64,000 nt of DNA from Syntrophomonas wolfei subsp. methylbutyratica (GCF_001570625.1 NZ_BBQT01000008.1:1-64000); one strand, 5' to 3'; shown: positions 1 through 10,400, numbered from the stretch's first letter. Program-made: numbers and translations. Notes: generated by a model from the letters alone, not told the origin.

Positions 1-145
1 TTTTCAACTATATGAGCTGGCTACATATCGAGTTATTACTGCATCCTACCAAGCTAAATACTCATTACCAGAGCTAAAACTAAAGATACTTTTGCCACGC
101 TACCAAAATTAATCAGAAAGTGGATATTATTTGGAAGGCCATAAT

Positions 146-265
146 ATGCAATGTGATATATGCGCTATTGGCTGCGAGGTATTTGATGGAGACATATGGA
201 CTAGGTTAAATCACGTGGCAGGTTTACAAGTGTATGTTGAATCGGAAAAATTATGTTTGATATAA
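146..265 (+). CDS. Possible small Cys-rich protein (39 aa), unrecognised
   Basis: A short open frame starts at an ATG placed 8 nt after a good Shine-Dalgarno (GGAAGG) and reads about 39 codons to TAA. The predicted peptide begins with a CxxCxxxC cluster (MQCDICAIGCEV) that could bind metal, and has one further Cys near its end. I do not recognise a family. It could be the start of a decayed iron-sulfur protein or chance. It lies upstream of the leader RNA of the formate dehydrogenase operon. The only support is the ribosome site and the Cys pattern. Confidence 0.25.
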   Translation: MQCDICAIGCEVFDGDIWTRLNHVAGLQVYVESEKLCLI

Positions 266-410
266 TTGAGTTACGTTGGGTTTGTAAAAAGTATTATTAA
301 TCTAGTTGTAAAATTAGCAGGAAGTTTTATTTAAGAGTCGAATATAAAATATTTAAGAGGCTTGTTTTTTAATCCAATATAAAAAACTCAACATGCTTTC
401 AAGAGCTTAA

Positions 411-504
411 CTCCGAGCTATCCCGCCTAAAGCGAAATGCCATGGTGGCTTAGCCGTTAGGGTAAACAGGGAAACAGGTTTGCCTCCATCATGATGAAAG
501 GAGC
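411..504 (+). promoter_or_regulatory. Moco/Tuco riboswitch-like leader RNA upstream of fdhA
   Basis: This stretch shares an ordered set of short blocks with a second leader at 7127-7221: CTCCRAGC, CCTAAAGC, GCCATGGT, GGAAAC, TGCCTCC and GAAAGGAGC. The spacing is similar. The outer CTCC (411-414) can pair with GGAG (500-503), and inner hairpins such as GCCA-TGG-TGGC are possible. The closing TGCCTCC...GAAAGGAGC signature is, as I remember it, typical of the Moco/Tuco riboswitch class that senses molybdenum or tungsten cofactor. Both copies precede formate dehydrogenase operons, which need that cofactor. A terminator lies downstream at 918-947, so control by attenuation is likely. Confidence 0.72.
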
Positions 505-611
505 GGTATTGTATTTATATCACGCTTTTTCATACTAACCCCCTATGGCCGGGGCCACAACCACCGACGAAAATGAGGGTATTACAGGGAATTATTGGAC
601 ACTGCAACTTT

Positions 612-655
612 AATAGTGACACCCGGGGCGGAACATCAGGAGTACCTGCAGGGTG
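612..655 (-). repeat. Degraded copy of a GC-rich dispersed repeat module
   Basis: On the plus strand this reads AATAGTGACACCCGG then GGAACATCAGGAGTACC and GCAGGGTG. This is a decayed reverse complement of the module found intact at about 23025-23073 and 54311-54361 inside the two large MITE-like elements. It lies in the long untranslated leader of fdhA. No terminal inverted repeats are visible here, so it is probably a remnant. Confidence 0.5.
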
Positions 656-917
656 ATTTACTCAGATTAATATCAGCGTTAATCATAAAAATCAGCGTCC
701 ATCTGTCTCAAGATTTCAATTTTCTTTTTAATTAGGGGAAGCGTGATTATTATTTCTTGTCGTTAAACCTTGGAAAGGGGTTCGGCGGTGAAAGTATCAA
801 GCATTGCCGGGTTTCCGCAAAGGAATCTGGTTAGGCCTGATATTTTATACTCAAAAATGGGGCCCTGAATCAAGGAAAAGTTGCCTTATAGTTCAATTCC
901 AAATTATCTTGGAAGGC
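656..917. other. Non-coding part of the fdhA leader
   Basis: Between the repeat remnant and the terminator I see no supported gene. An open frame does run from 804 into fdhA, but it lacks a ribosome site at its start and crosses the terminator hairpin. It is best read as untranslated leader. Confidence 0.5.
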
Positions 918-947
918 ACCCCCTGTTTCAGTGTGGGGGTTTTTTTG
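918..947 (+). terminator. Intrinsic terminator in the fdhA leader
   Basis: ACCCCC (918-923) pairs with GGGGGT (935-940) across an 11-nt loop and is followed directly by a run of T. It ends about 30 nt before the fdhA start codon, so it can only act as an attenuator of that operon. It pairs logically with the riboswitch-like RNA at 411-504, although about 410 nt separate the two. Confidence 0.8.
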
Positions 948-977
948 TTGCCTAAAAAAATGGAAGGAGTGATAGTG

Positions 978-3659
978 GTGGATTTGGTAAAACTCATCAT
1001 TAACGGAAAGGAGGTAGAGGCTCCGGCAGGAAGTACCATTCTACAAGCAGCTGAACTGGCTGGTATCGAGATACCCAGATTGTGCTATGACAAGGAGCTT
1101 AGCCCCCTGGGCGCTTGCCGCTTGTGCGTGGTGGAAGTAAAAGGCAACCGCCTGTTGCCGGCATCTTGCGTAACACCGGTGTTCCAGGGAATGGAAGTCG
1201 AGACTGAATCGCCAGCAGTAATGGAAGCGCGCAAGACGATCCTGGAATTATTGATTGCCAACCATCCCTTGGATTGCTTGACCTGTGAAAAAGCAGGCGC
1301 CTGCAAGCTGCAAGATTATTGCTATCGTTATGGGATTAAGGGAAGTCCCTTTGTCGGCCAAAAGCATGCCTATGCGATCGACGACAGTAATCCCTTCATA
1401 GTAAGAGATCTGAACAAGTGCATTTTATGCGGCGCCTGTGTCAGAGCTTGTGAAGAACTGACCGGTGCGGATAACCTGTCTTATTTGAAGCGGGGCTTCC
1501 ACCGCAAGGCAACCACTGCCGGGGATGTCGACTACATCGATTCCGATTGCGTATTCTGCGGGCAGTGTGTAGCCGTATGCCCAACCGGGGCATTGACCGA
1601 AAAGACCATGGTTGGTCAGGGACGCCGCTGGGATATTGAACGGGTTAGGACCACCTGCCCATTCTGCGGCACCGGATGTAATTTCGATCTGGCGGTCAAA
1701 GACGGAAAGGTAATAGGCGTCCTGTCAAATCCGGATGCGCCCGTTAATCAACGCAGCCTTTGCGTTAAAGGACGCTTTGGCTGGGACTTCATCTATAACG
1801 AAAACCGGCTGACTACTCCGTTGATCAAGAAGAATGGACAATTTGAACCTGCTTCCTGGGATGAGGCTTTTAGCTTAATTGCTACGCGTTTTAAAGAGAT
1901 CAAGGAAAAATACGGCCCCGATTCTTTTGCGGCTTTGAGTTCGGCTCGCTGCACCAATGAGGAAAACTTCCTGGTTGGCAAGTTCAGCCGTGCCGTAATG
2001 GGGACCAATAATGTTGACCATTGCGCCCGTACCTGACACGCGCCCACCGTGGCCGGTCTGGCCACTACTTTTGGAAGCGGCGCTATGACAAACCCGATCA
2101 GTGATATTACCAACGAGGCTGAGCTCATGTTCCTGATTGGAACCAATCCTACCGAAGCTCATCCGGTAATTGGCTACAAGATGAGACAGGCGGCCCGTCG
2201 GGGTGCTAAATTGGTAGTATGTGACCCACGCCATATCGACCTGGTTGATGAAGCCGACTACTGGCTGCGTCTGAAACCGGGTACTGATATACCTCTCCTG
2301 AATGGCTTAATGCACATTATTATCAAGGAAGGCCTTGAAGACAAGACATTCATAGAAGAACGCACCGAGAACTATGAAGAACTCAAGGCTATTGTGGAGT
2401 CCTACACTCCGGAACGGGTTTCCGAGCTTACCGGCATCTCAGTGGATGATCTGTACGCCGTGGCCCGCCTCTATGCTACCACCGATAAGGCCATGTTATT
2501 CTACACCCTGGGTATTACCGAGCATATCTGCGGAACCCGTAATGTTATGAGCTGTGCCAACCTGGCTATGCTGACCGGACACCTGGGCCGCCCGGGAACC
2601 GGAGTCTGCCCACAGCGCGGCCAGAACAACGTTCAGGGCGCCTGCGATATGGGCGCACTGCCCAATGTGTATTCAGGCTACCAGGCCGTAGGTGTGGATG
2701 CAGTACGGGAAAAACATGAAAAGGCCTGGGAAGCGAGCCTGTCACCCAAAGTAGGTCTCAAGATTCCGGAAATGTTTGAAGCGGCTCATGAAGGCAAAGT
2801 GAAAGCCATGTATATTCTGGGCGAAAATCCGGTTTTGACCGATCCGGATGCCAATCACATCAGAGGTGCTTTAGAAAAACTGGAATTCCTGGTGGTTCAT
2901 GAACTGTTCCTTACTGAGACTGCCGCTTATGCGGATGTAATTCTGCCGGCGGCCAGTTTTGCCGAGTGTGATGGTACCTTCACCAATACCGAGCGGCGCG
3001 TCCAAAGGGTTCGCAAGGCAATTGAACCTATCCCCGGTCAGGCCAACTGGCAGACTATCTGTCAGATGTTTGTTGCTATGGGCTATCCCTTGAATTATAA
3101 CAGCCCCAAGGAGATATGGGATGAGATGGCTTCCCTGTCGCCCTCCATGGCGGGCATCAATTTTGAGAGAATAGACCAGGAGAACAGCCTGCAGTGGCCC
3201 TGCCCCAGCTTAGACCATCCTGGTACCCCGGTTCTGCATGTTGGCAAATTTACCCGCGGTCTCGGTCTGTTCCAGCCTTCCGAGCATATACCGCCAGGTG
3301 AAATACCCGATGCCGAATACCCGTTCCTACTCTCCACCGGCAGAATACTGCAGCATTATAATGTAACCACTCCGTATTCCAAAGGCATCAGCAGCATTTG
3401 GAACAAGGAGATGTCGGAACTCAACCCGGTTGATGCTGATAAATTGGGCGTGGTAACTGGCGGCCAGGTTAAAGTCACCTCCCGTCGTGGGGAAGCGATA
3501 ACTCAAATCAAAGTAACCGATAGAGTGTTGCCAGGGGTGATATGGATGTCTTTCCATTATAATGCTACCCCGACCAATGCCCTAACCAGCCATCACCTGG
3601 ATCCGATTACTGGAACCGGTGAATATAAAGTGTGTGCTGTAAAGCTCGAAAAGGTATAG
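978..3659 (+). CDS. fdhA: NAD-linked formate dehydrogenase, catalytic subunit (selenoprotein)
   Basis: Molybdopterin (or tungsten) formate dehydrogenase alpha subunit, about 893 aa if the in-frame UGA at 2034-2036 (codon 353) is read as selenocysteine. Reading continues in the same frame to TAG-terminated codon 894. Domains in order: a NuoG-like [2Fe-2S] domain (CYDKELSPLGACRLC), a His-Cys3 cluster (HPLDCLTCEKAGACK), two ferredoxin clusters (CILCGACVRAC, CVFCGQCVAVC), the catalytic [4Fe-4S] motif (CPFCGTGC), then molybdopterin oxidoreductase and C-terminal dinucleotide-binding domains. The active site reads VDHCART-U-HAPTVAGL, as in FdhF-type enzymes. I chose GTG 978 because GGAAGGAG lies 8 nt upstream; GTG 975 is possible. 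It forms an operon with nuoE- and nuoF-like genes. There is no signal peptide, so it should be cytoplasmic, oxidising formate to CO2 or the reverse. Confidence 0.93.
2034..2065 (+). other. Selenocysteine UGA and SECIS-like hairpin in fdhA
   Basis: The in-frame TGA is followed by a hairpin with stem GTGGCC (2049-2054), loop GGTCT and stem GGCCAC (2060-2065). The loop and its distance from the UGA match the E. coli fdhF SECIS, as I remember it. This explains why the gene looks split into two reading frames. Confidence 0.9.
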
Positions 3660-3782
3660 GAGGCCAGTTAAACAGCGGCCGCGTTCGAGATGGTTTTGCC
3701 AAAATCATCCGCAAAAAGACGTTAATATTTGTATGTAAATAGAATCTAGTCCAAACCCAATAAGGTTGGAGGTGAATAAGCA

Positions 3783-4229
3783 ATGGCAGATTACAGAGAA
3801 ATTATCAGCGCCTATAAAGAAGTTCCCGGCGGTATTATCGAAGCATATCATGCAGTGCAAAAAGAATACAGCTACATCCCTGAGGACGCGGTGGTTTATG
3901 CGGCTCAAGTGTTTGATATGCCCAAGGCCAAGGCCTACGGAGTTGCTACTTTTTATTCCTATTTGCAGGTTGGCCCCCGGGGCAAAAATGTCATTCGTAT
4001 TTGTGAAAGCGCACCCTGCCATATCGCGGGTGCTGATAAGGTTGTGGCTGCTCTGGAAAAGGAACTGGGTATCAAAATGGGGGAAACCACCCCTGATGGC
4101 AAATTCACTCTGGAATTTGCCGAGTGTGTAGGGCAGTGCCAGGCCACACCGGTTATAACAATCAACAGTCAACCGTATGGGGATGTAACAGCTGATAAGG
4201 TTGCTGCTATCCTCGCAGAGTACAAGTAA
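3783..4229 (+). CDS. NuoE-like [2Fe-2S] subunit of formate dehydrogenase
   Basis: 148-aa thioredoxin-fold [2Fe-2S] protein of the 24-kDa complex I subunit family. The four ligand cysteines are visible as CESAPC and, about 40 residues later, CVGQC. Its length is normal for the short bacterial NuoE/HydC type. It passes electrons between the flavin subunit encoded just downstream (17-nt gap) and the FdhA chain. ATG 3783 has a GGAGGTG ribosome site. The 123-nt gap after fdhA contains no clear terminator, so all three genes are probably one transcript. Confidence 0.9.
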   Translation: MADYREIISAYKEVPGGIIEAYHAVQKEYSYIPEDAVVYAAQVFDMPKAKAYGVATFYSYLQVGPRGKNVIRICESAPCHIAGADKVVAALEKELGIKMGETTPDGKFTLEFAECVGQCQATPVITINSQPYGDVTADKVAAILAEYK

Positions 4230-4246
4230 AGAAGGGAGGGTAAAAA

Positions 4247-5470
4247 ATGGCCGAGGAAATGCGCATAGTACTGCGCAATTACGGCAAAGTTGATCCGTTG
4301 AACATCGATAGTTACACCCAGGTGGGCGGATATCAAGCCTTAGCCAAAGCTAAGAGCATGAGCCAGCCAGATCTGATTGAAGAGGTTAAGAAGTCAGGAT
4401 TACGGGGCCGTGGCGGCGCCGGATTTAACACTGGTATGAAATGGGGTTTTTCCTACGGCGTAAAGGCCGATCAGAAATACGTTATTTGCAATGCCGATGA
4501 GGGTGAGCCGGGAACTTATAAAGACCGGATTATCATGGAGAATGACCCGCAGAGCGTCCTGGAAGGGATGGCTATTTGCGGGTATGCAATAGGAGCCAAT
4601 AAGGGCTATATCTACTGCCGGGGCGAGTATCCCTACGTTGTGGAAATCCTCAATAAAGCCATAGCCCAGGCCAGTGAAAAGGGCCTCCTGGGCGACTTCA
4701 ATATCGAAGTGCGCATGGGAGCCGGGGCCTATGTGTGTGGCGAAGAAAGCGCACTTATTGAGTCTATAGAAGGGCACCGGGGTGAACCCCGCTTCAAGCC
4801 CCCATTTCCACCGGTTATCGGCTTGTGGGGCAAGCCCACTATTGTCAACAATGTAGAAACCTTTGCCAATATTCCCGCCATTGTTGACAAGGGCGCGGAT
4901 TGGTACAAAGGCATTGGCGCGGCGGGCTATCCAGGAACCAAAGTCATGACCTTGACGGGAGATATTGTCAACCGCACTGTTATTGAAGTGCCTACTAACA
5001 CCACCATCCGCCAGGTATTGAACGATTTTGGCGGAGGAATTGCCGGTGGCAAAAAGTTCAAGGCGGTGCAAATAGGAGGAACATCTGGCGGATTCATACC
5101 CGAATCACTGCTCGATACCCCGATCGACTTCGATTCCATGTCAGCCATTGGCGCTACCCTGGGGTCAGGAGCCTTCTTCGTAATGGATGAGACCCGGGAT
5201 ATAGTCGATGTAATTGATCGCATAAGCAAGTTCTTTGCTCATGAATCGTGCGGCAAGTGCACCCCCTGCCGGGAGGGAACTCAGCGCATGCATGAAATGC
5301 TGCACCGGGTGAAAAACGGCGGAGCAGTTGCCGGCGATCTAGACTTTATGGAGAGACTGGGAAGCGTTATGTCCAAAGCCTGCTTGTGTGGTTTGGGACA
5401 GGCGGCTCCGGCTCCAGTGCTAACAACCTTAAAGCATTTTAGAAACGATTATACAGCCAAGTTTAATTAA
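4247..5470 (+). CDS. NuoF-like NAD(H)/FMN subunit of formate dehydrogenase
   Basis: 407-aa member of the 51-kDa complex I / HydB flavoprotein family. The glycine-rich NAD/FMN-binding segments are visible (RGRGGAGFNTGMKW near residue 50 and GAGAYVCGEESALIESIEG near 165). The C-terminal [4Fe-4S] ligands are in ESCGKCTPCREG with a final Cys in ACLCG. It lacks the extra ferredoxin domains of larger bifurcating HydB proteins. With FdhA and the NuoE-like protein it should make a soluble NAD-dependent formate dehydrogenase. Whether a ferredoxin also takes part cannot be read from the sequence. Confidence 0.9.
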   Translation: MAEEMRIVLRNYGKVDPLNIDSYTQVGGYQALAKAKSMSQPDLIEEVKKSGLRGRGGAGFNTGMKWGFSYGVKADQKYVICNADEGEPGTYKDRIIMENDPQSVLEGMAICGYAIGANKGYIYCRGEYPYVVEILNKAIAQASEKGLLGDFNIEVRMGAGAYVCGEESALIESIEGHRGEPRFKPPFPPVIGLWGKPTIVNNVETFANIPAIVDKGADWYKGIGAAGYPGTKVMTLTGDIVNRTVIEVPTNTTIRQVLNDFGGGIAGGKKFKAVQIGGTSGGFIPESLLDTPIDFDSMSAIGATLGSGAFFVMDETRDIVDVIDRISKFFAHESCGKCTPCREGTQRMHEMLHRVKNGGAVAGDLDFMERLGSVMSKACLCGLGQAAPAPVLTTLKHFRNDYTAKFN

Positions 5471-5500
5471 TGCTCTATAATCCCAGATTATGTTTATTAT

Positions 5501-5527
5501 GTACCGGGGGCCATAAACCCCCGGTAC
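5501..5527. terminator. Perfect hairpin between convergent nuoF-like gene and moeA
   Basis: GTACCGGGGG (5501-5510) pairs perfectly with CCCCCGGTAC (5518-5527) around a 7-nt loop, between two convergent genes. No strong T-run follows on either strand, so it is a terminator by position and stability rather than by full consensus. Confidence 0.55.
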
Positions 5528-5613
5528 ACAATCTTGTGCTATAAGTTCGGGCAATAAAAATGATTAATGAGAAAAGTGAGGAGTGAGGGGTAAGGAGCGC
5601 TGATGCTTGTGTC

Positions 5614-6852
5614 TTAATCTACGATTAATTTAGCTTTAACCATGACGGGTTCTTCCCCCGACCTTTTATGTACATCTAACAGTAAAGGAATATTTCCCGT
5701 ATTAATATCTTTTCGGTTTACCGGCAGGGCGTAGGCATGGCCCTGTTCAATAATCATTTCTCCTCGGTGCAGGCTGCGCCCCGACTTTAAATGTTCAATG
5801 GGACTGGCCAGCTCTATATTAAACCAATCACCTTTATACAATAACTCTCCTTTTAACTTAAGCAGGGCCGGTTTTACCAGAGCTTCAAACAATATTCCGG
5901 CTGCAGAGGGGCTGCCGGACAGATTGAAAATAAGTTTGCCATCAAGAAGGGCGGCCGAAGTATTTTTGCCGGGAAAGACGTTTATACCTTTGAAAAGAAG
6001 CTGGGCATTCAAATACTCGAACGCGTTGCGAACCAAGTCGAAAAGGCCGTTGCCGGTCCCCCCGCTGATTATTATCATATCAGAGACCCGTGCCGCCTTT
6101 TTTATTGCAGCTATAATGGTGTGCAGGTCATCATTAATTACAGAAGGCGACAGCGACGGTAAAGCTCTGCTGCTGTTTATTTTGCATGCTAATAGGCTCC
6201 GGTTGCTGCAATATATGCATCCTGTTTTGATGGGGGACCCGGGTAAAAGCAACTCATTTCCCGTGTCTATAATATATACACGAGGCACTTTGTATACCGG
6301 CACCCTTTCTATGCCACAGGCGGCTATTCTTTCCAGGATTTCCGCTTTTAAAACCTGCCCTTTGGCGGCAACTCTATCTCCAGCCATCAATTCGTGGCCG
6401 GCTCTTCGTATATTTTCACCCCGCCGCGGCCTGATGCTGACAATTATATAGTTTTCATTTATTATCTCAACGTCCTCTTGTTTGATAACGGCAACGCTGC
6501 CCTCTGGAAGCAAAGCCCCGGTCATAATTCTACAGGTTTCCCCGGGCCTTGTTGGCCTGTTTTCAATTGAACCAGCTCCGATAATAGAAGCTACTCTCAA
6601 ACGCAACGATCGTCCGGTTTGCAGTCTTTTAAGATCAGTCTTGCCAATCGTATAGCCATCCATTGCCGAACGGTCAAAATTGGGTATATCAATAAAGCTG
6701 GCTATATTATCCGCGGCCACCCGCATATAGGCATTATCGATGTGCAGGTACTCGGTGTCCAGGGCTTGAATGCTTTCACAGCTTATATCAACAGCTTTAT
6801 CTAAACTAACAGCTTCTAATATCTTATCATTAACCAACTGTAGTCTACTCAT
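5614..6852 (-). CDS. moeA: Molybdopterin molybdenumtransferase MoeA
   Basis: 412-aa MoeA family protein that inserts molybdate into adenylated molybdopterin to make active cofactor. The family motif FDRSAMDGYT is near residue 60, the central MogA-like domain carries VIISGGTG and the FPGKNTSAALLDGK segment, and a C-terminal domain IV follows. Length is normal. ATG 6852 has a GAGGTAGG ribosome site. It sits on the opposite strand between two formate dehydrogenase operons, both of which need its product. Confidence 0.9.
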   Translation of the reverse strand: MSRLQLVNDKILEAVSLDKAVDISCESIQALDTEYLHIDNAYMRVAADNIASFIDIPNFDRSAMDGYTIGKTDLKRLQTGRSLRLRVASIIGAGSIENRPTRPGETCRIMTGALLPEGSVAVIKQEDVEIINENYIIVSIRPRRGENIRRAGHELMAGDRVAAKGQVLKAEILERIAACGIERVPVYKVPRVYIIDTGNELLLPGSPIKTGCIYCSNRSLLACKINSSRALPSLSPSVINDDLHTIIAAIKKAARVSDMIIISGGTGNGLFDLVRNAFEYLNAQLLFKGINVFPGKNTSAALLDGKLIFNLSGSPSAAGILFEALVKPALLKLKGELLYKGDWFNIELASPIEHLKSGRSLHRGEMIIEQGHAYALPVNRKDINTGNIPLLLDVHKRSGEEPVMVKAKLIVD

Positions 6853-7017
6853 AAATAACCTACCTCATTTATCGCGCATTTCCTTTTTTGTTCTATAAAG
6901 AGGTGAAATATATCCCCCGATGTTTTAAAACCCTCAGTATATATTTCTTTATTTATTATACATCCATTATAGTAAATTGTTAGGCTTAATATGAAATAAT
7001 TATGTTTAATTTTTTTA
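6853..7017. other. AT-rich intergenic region between moeA and the second fdh leader
   Basis: The sequence is AT-rich with no open frame worth calling. It must hold the moeA promoter and part of the promoter for the rightward operon. No conserved element stands out. Confidence 0.4.
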
Positions 7018-7046
7018 GTGACAAAATAATAGCATTATGTTATATT
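7018..7046 (+). promoter_or_regulatory. Candidate sigma-A promoter for the second fdh operon
   Basis: GTGACA (7018-7023) and TATATT (7041-7046) are separated by 17 nt. A transcript from here would contain the complete riboswitch-like RNA that begins at 7127. Confidence 0.4.
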
Positions 7047-7126
7047 GTGTTTGAGATAGTTGGATGTATATAGCATACGGTGTATTATTCTGTGTATGGT
7101 TGGCGTATGATTAAGACAATTGTATA

Positions 7127-7221
7127 GCTCCAAGCCTTTAGACCTAAAGCAAAGCCATGGTTTCTAGGCCTCTGGGTATAGTTGGAAACGATTGTGCCTC
7201 CCCGTATTTTTGGAAAGGAGC
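7127..7221 (+). promoter_or_regulatory. Moco/Tuco riboswitch-like leader RNA upstream of the membrane fdh
   Basis: Second copy of the leader seen at 411-504, with the same block order. GCTCC (7127-7131) can pair with GGAGC (7217-7221). An intrinsic terminator follows about 70 nt later (7294-7325), before the alpha subunit start. This is the standard layout of a transcription-attenuating riboswitch. Which metal cofactor (Mo or W) it senses cannot be told from sequence alone. Confidence 0.75.
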
Positions 7222-7293
7222 CTAAAAAGCCTGGTTCAAAGCAGGTAGTACTTGCTGGGCCATAATGGGCATAAAATCCAAAAATATTTTTTT

Positions 7294-7325
7294 ATGCCCC
7301 TGGCCTTTGCTGGAGGCATTTTTGC
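7294..7325 (+). terminator. Intrinsic terminator (attenuator) after the second riboswitch
   Basis: ATGCCcCTGGC (7294-7304) pairs with GCTGGaGGCAT (7309-7319) with one mismatch and G-T wobbles, followed by TTTTTG. It lies between the leader RNA and the start of the alpha subunit, so it should regulate read-through. Confidence 0.75.
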
Positions 7326-7402
7326 TTATCCCATAAATGCAATCAGGTACTCTGGCAAAAAGAGTATCTGCTGGTAGTAGTAGTTTTTAAGGGAGGTAGA
7401 GA

Positions 7403-10400
7403 TTGGTTATGAAATTTACTCGTCGTGGTTTCCTGAAGCTTTCAGGTCTCTCCGTTGCCGCGGTTGCTTCCGGCTTGGGGTTTGACTTGGAAGCAACTGC
7501 CGCACACGGGCACGCACTGAAGCTGGCAGGGTGCACAAAGATACCCAGCATCTGTCACTTCTGCTCAGGTGGATGCGGGCTTCTCCTGCATATTAAGGAT
7601 GGAAAACTGGTCCACCTTGATGGGAACCCGGACAATCCCATCAACGAAGGTACCCTTTGCCCCAAGGCGGCAAGCCTGGCGCAGGTGGCCTATTCTCCGG
7701 AACGTCCGAAAAATCCGCTTTATCGTGCTCCGGGTTCTGACGAATTCGTGGATATTACCTGGGAAGAAGCTTATGATCGTATTGCCAAGAAAATCAAGGA
7801 AGTCAGAGATAAGACCTGGACGAGCACCGAGGAGATTACGAATGCCAAGACCGGAGCCAAAGAAACCGTTACCGTGAATCGGGCGGAAGGCATTTGTATG
7901 ATAGGTTCGGCCGAGGTTGATAATGAGGAAAGCTACCTGCTTTCCAAACTTGCCCGCCTGATCGGGACACCATTCCACGAACACCAGGCCCGTATCTGAC
8001 ACGCGCCCACGGTGGCTAGTTTGTCACCTTCATTTGGACGCGGCGCCATGACCAACTCCTGGCAGGATATGCAAAACTCCGAATGTTTCTTGATCGCAGG
8101 CAGCAACTGTGCGGAATGCCATCCCATTGCTATGAAATGGGTTAACCGCGCCCGGGCGAAAGGCGCCAAGGTTATTGTTGTTGACCCGCGCTTCACGCGC
8201 ACCGCTTCCCAGGCGGATGTCTTCGCCCAAATCCGTCCCGGAACCGATATTGCTTACCTGGGTGCAATGATCAATTATTACATCGAGAATAGGCTTTATG
8301 ATGAGTTCTATGTTTTGAATTTCACCAATGCGCTTTATAAGATAAGCAAAGATTTTGGATTCAAAGACGGTATGTTTTCCGGTTTTAACCCTGAAACCAG
8401 GAAGTATGATTATGCAAGCTGGGCCTATCAACTGGATGCCGAGGGTAAACCGGTAAAGGCAGACAGCCTGGATGATCCGGATTGTGTTTTCCAGAAACTC
8501 AAAACCCATTATTCCAGATATACCTTTGAAGTAGCTTCAAACATCACCGGAATACCGGTTGCCAAAATAAAACAGATAGCCGACACCTTCGCTGCAGCCA
8601 AACCAGGCAACATCTTCTACGCCCTGGGCATGACCCAGCACACCACCGGTGTGCAGGGTATTCGTTGCTACGCCATCATCCAATTGCTACTGGGCAATGT
8701 GGGCAAGGCCGGTGGCGGCATCCAGGCCCTGCGCGGCGAGCCCAATGTTCAGGGTTCCACCGATATGGCCAACCTGAACGCCAACTTGCCTGGATATATC
8801 CCTTATCCTACTAATCAAGAAAAGACCTTGAATGATTTTGCTGCGAAACACGGCTCGGTCCAGTATAAACCAATAGTAGCCCTGCTCAAGGCCTGGTTCG
8901 GCGCGAATGCTACCGCCGAAAATGAATACGGATATCAGTGGCTGCCCAAGAACAATCCAGCAAATATGCCTATTCAACCCCAGTTCTTCAGCAAAATGGA
9001 AGAAGGACAGTTTAAGCTTCTCCTCAACTGGGGCTCCAACTCCACGGTTTCCATCCCGGACAGAAAACTGGTGGCTAGAGGCCTATCTAGTCTGGAAATG
9101 CTGGTAGTGGCCGACATATTTAACACCGAAACCGCCCAGTTCTGGAAAGAAGAAGGATTAAATCCGGCCAAGATTCCGACCGAGGTAATCTTCCTGCCGG
9201 CGGCCTTCGTTTATGAAAAGGCCGGCAGCATGACCAATTCTTCCCGCCTGGTCCAGTGGAAGGAAGTGGCATTAAAACCCCTCAATGACTGTCACCCGGA
9301 TTTGGATATGCTGGACCACATCTTCAAGAGAGTTCGCGCCCTTTATAGCGGAAGCAATGACCCCAAGGATGAACCAATTTTAAAAGCCAACTGGGATTAT
9401 GGCGATCATGAAGCAAGCGCATTAAAAGTCCTCCAGGAACTCGGCGGCTATAACGATACTACTGGCAAACCTATTGCCGCGATAGGCGAATATCTGGCAG
9501 CACCGATTGGCACGGTTTCCACCGGATGCTGGGTATATGCAGGGGTAACTCCGGAAGGCAAAAACCTGGCAGACCGCCGGGGCAATGCTGATCCCACCGG
9601 TCTGGGCCTGAATAAAGATTATGCTTTTGCCTGGCCGGGCAATATCCGCGTTCTCTATAACCGGGCTTCTTGCGATGCCCAAGGGCAGCCGGTCGATTCC
9701 AAACGCAAGCTGATCTGGTGGGATCCCGTCCAGAATCTCTGGGTCGGCAATGACGGACCCGATGTGGTCGACAAGACCAAAGGTCCTGATACACCGGAAG
9801 GAAAGATTGGGTTCAAACAGAATCCTGAAGGAGTAGGACGCTTATTCGCAGCTACTTATAAGAGTGGTACAGTTGCGCCAGAAGGTACTGCGGCTGTCGT
9901 CCCGATTCGTGGAGCAGGTATGACGGTTGATGGACCGATGCCGGAGTTCTATGAGCCGATTGAAAGCCCGACCGCCAATCTTCTGCATCCTGAGGTGCAG
10001 AGCAATCCTTGCGCCAAGATTGTTTCAAAAGAGTTTGGCAACCCGGATGAATATCCCTATGTCCTTACCTCCTATGGGGTTGTCGAGCACTTCTGCGCCG
10101 GGGCGATTACCCGCAACATTCCCTGGCTGAATGAGATAGCGCCTGAGCCTTATGCTGAAATAAGCAAAAACCTGGCCCATAAAATTGGTGTTAAAGAAGG
10201 GGATGAAGTCGAAGTATCCTCTGCCCGTGGCAAGTTAGTAGTGCGTGCCCTGGTGACTGACCGAATCCAGACTCTTAAAATCAACGGTAAAGATCAGGAG
10301 ACCATCGGTATGCCGTGGAGCTGGGGCTTTGCCAGCTTGAGTCCTGGCCCCAGTACTAATAATGTGACAATGAATGCATGCGATCCCGGAGCGGGTACTC

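Noticed and set aside
804..977. Upstream extension of fdhA by an in-frame ATG at 804
   Set aside because: It has no ribosome site, crosses an intrinsic terminator and adds residues foreign to the family. GTG 978 has a good site.
2034..2048. Apparent stop codon splitting fdhA (and likewise 7997-7999) as a frameshift or pseudogene
   Set aside because: The frame is unchanged after the TGA, the position matches known selenocysteine sites and a SECIS-like hairpin follows.
4400..5071. 223-aa open frame opposite the nuoF-like gene
   Set aside because: Shadow of a strongly supported coding region on the other strand.
5798..6451. 217-aa open frame opposite moeA
   Set aside because: Shadow frame; MoeA motifs are clear on the minus strand.
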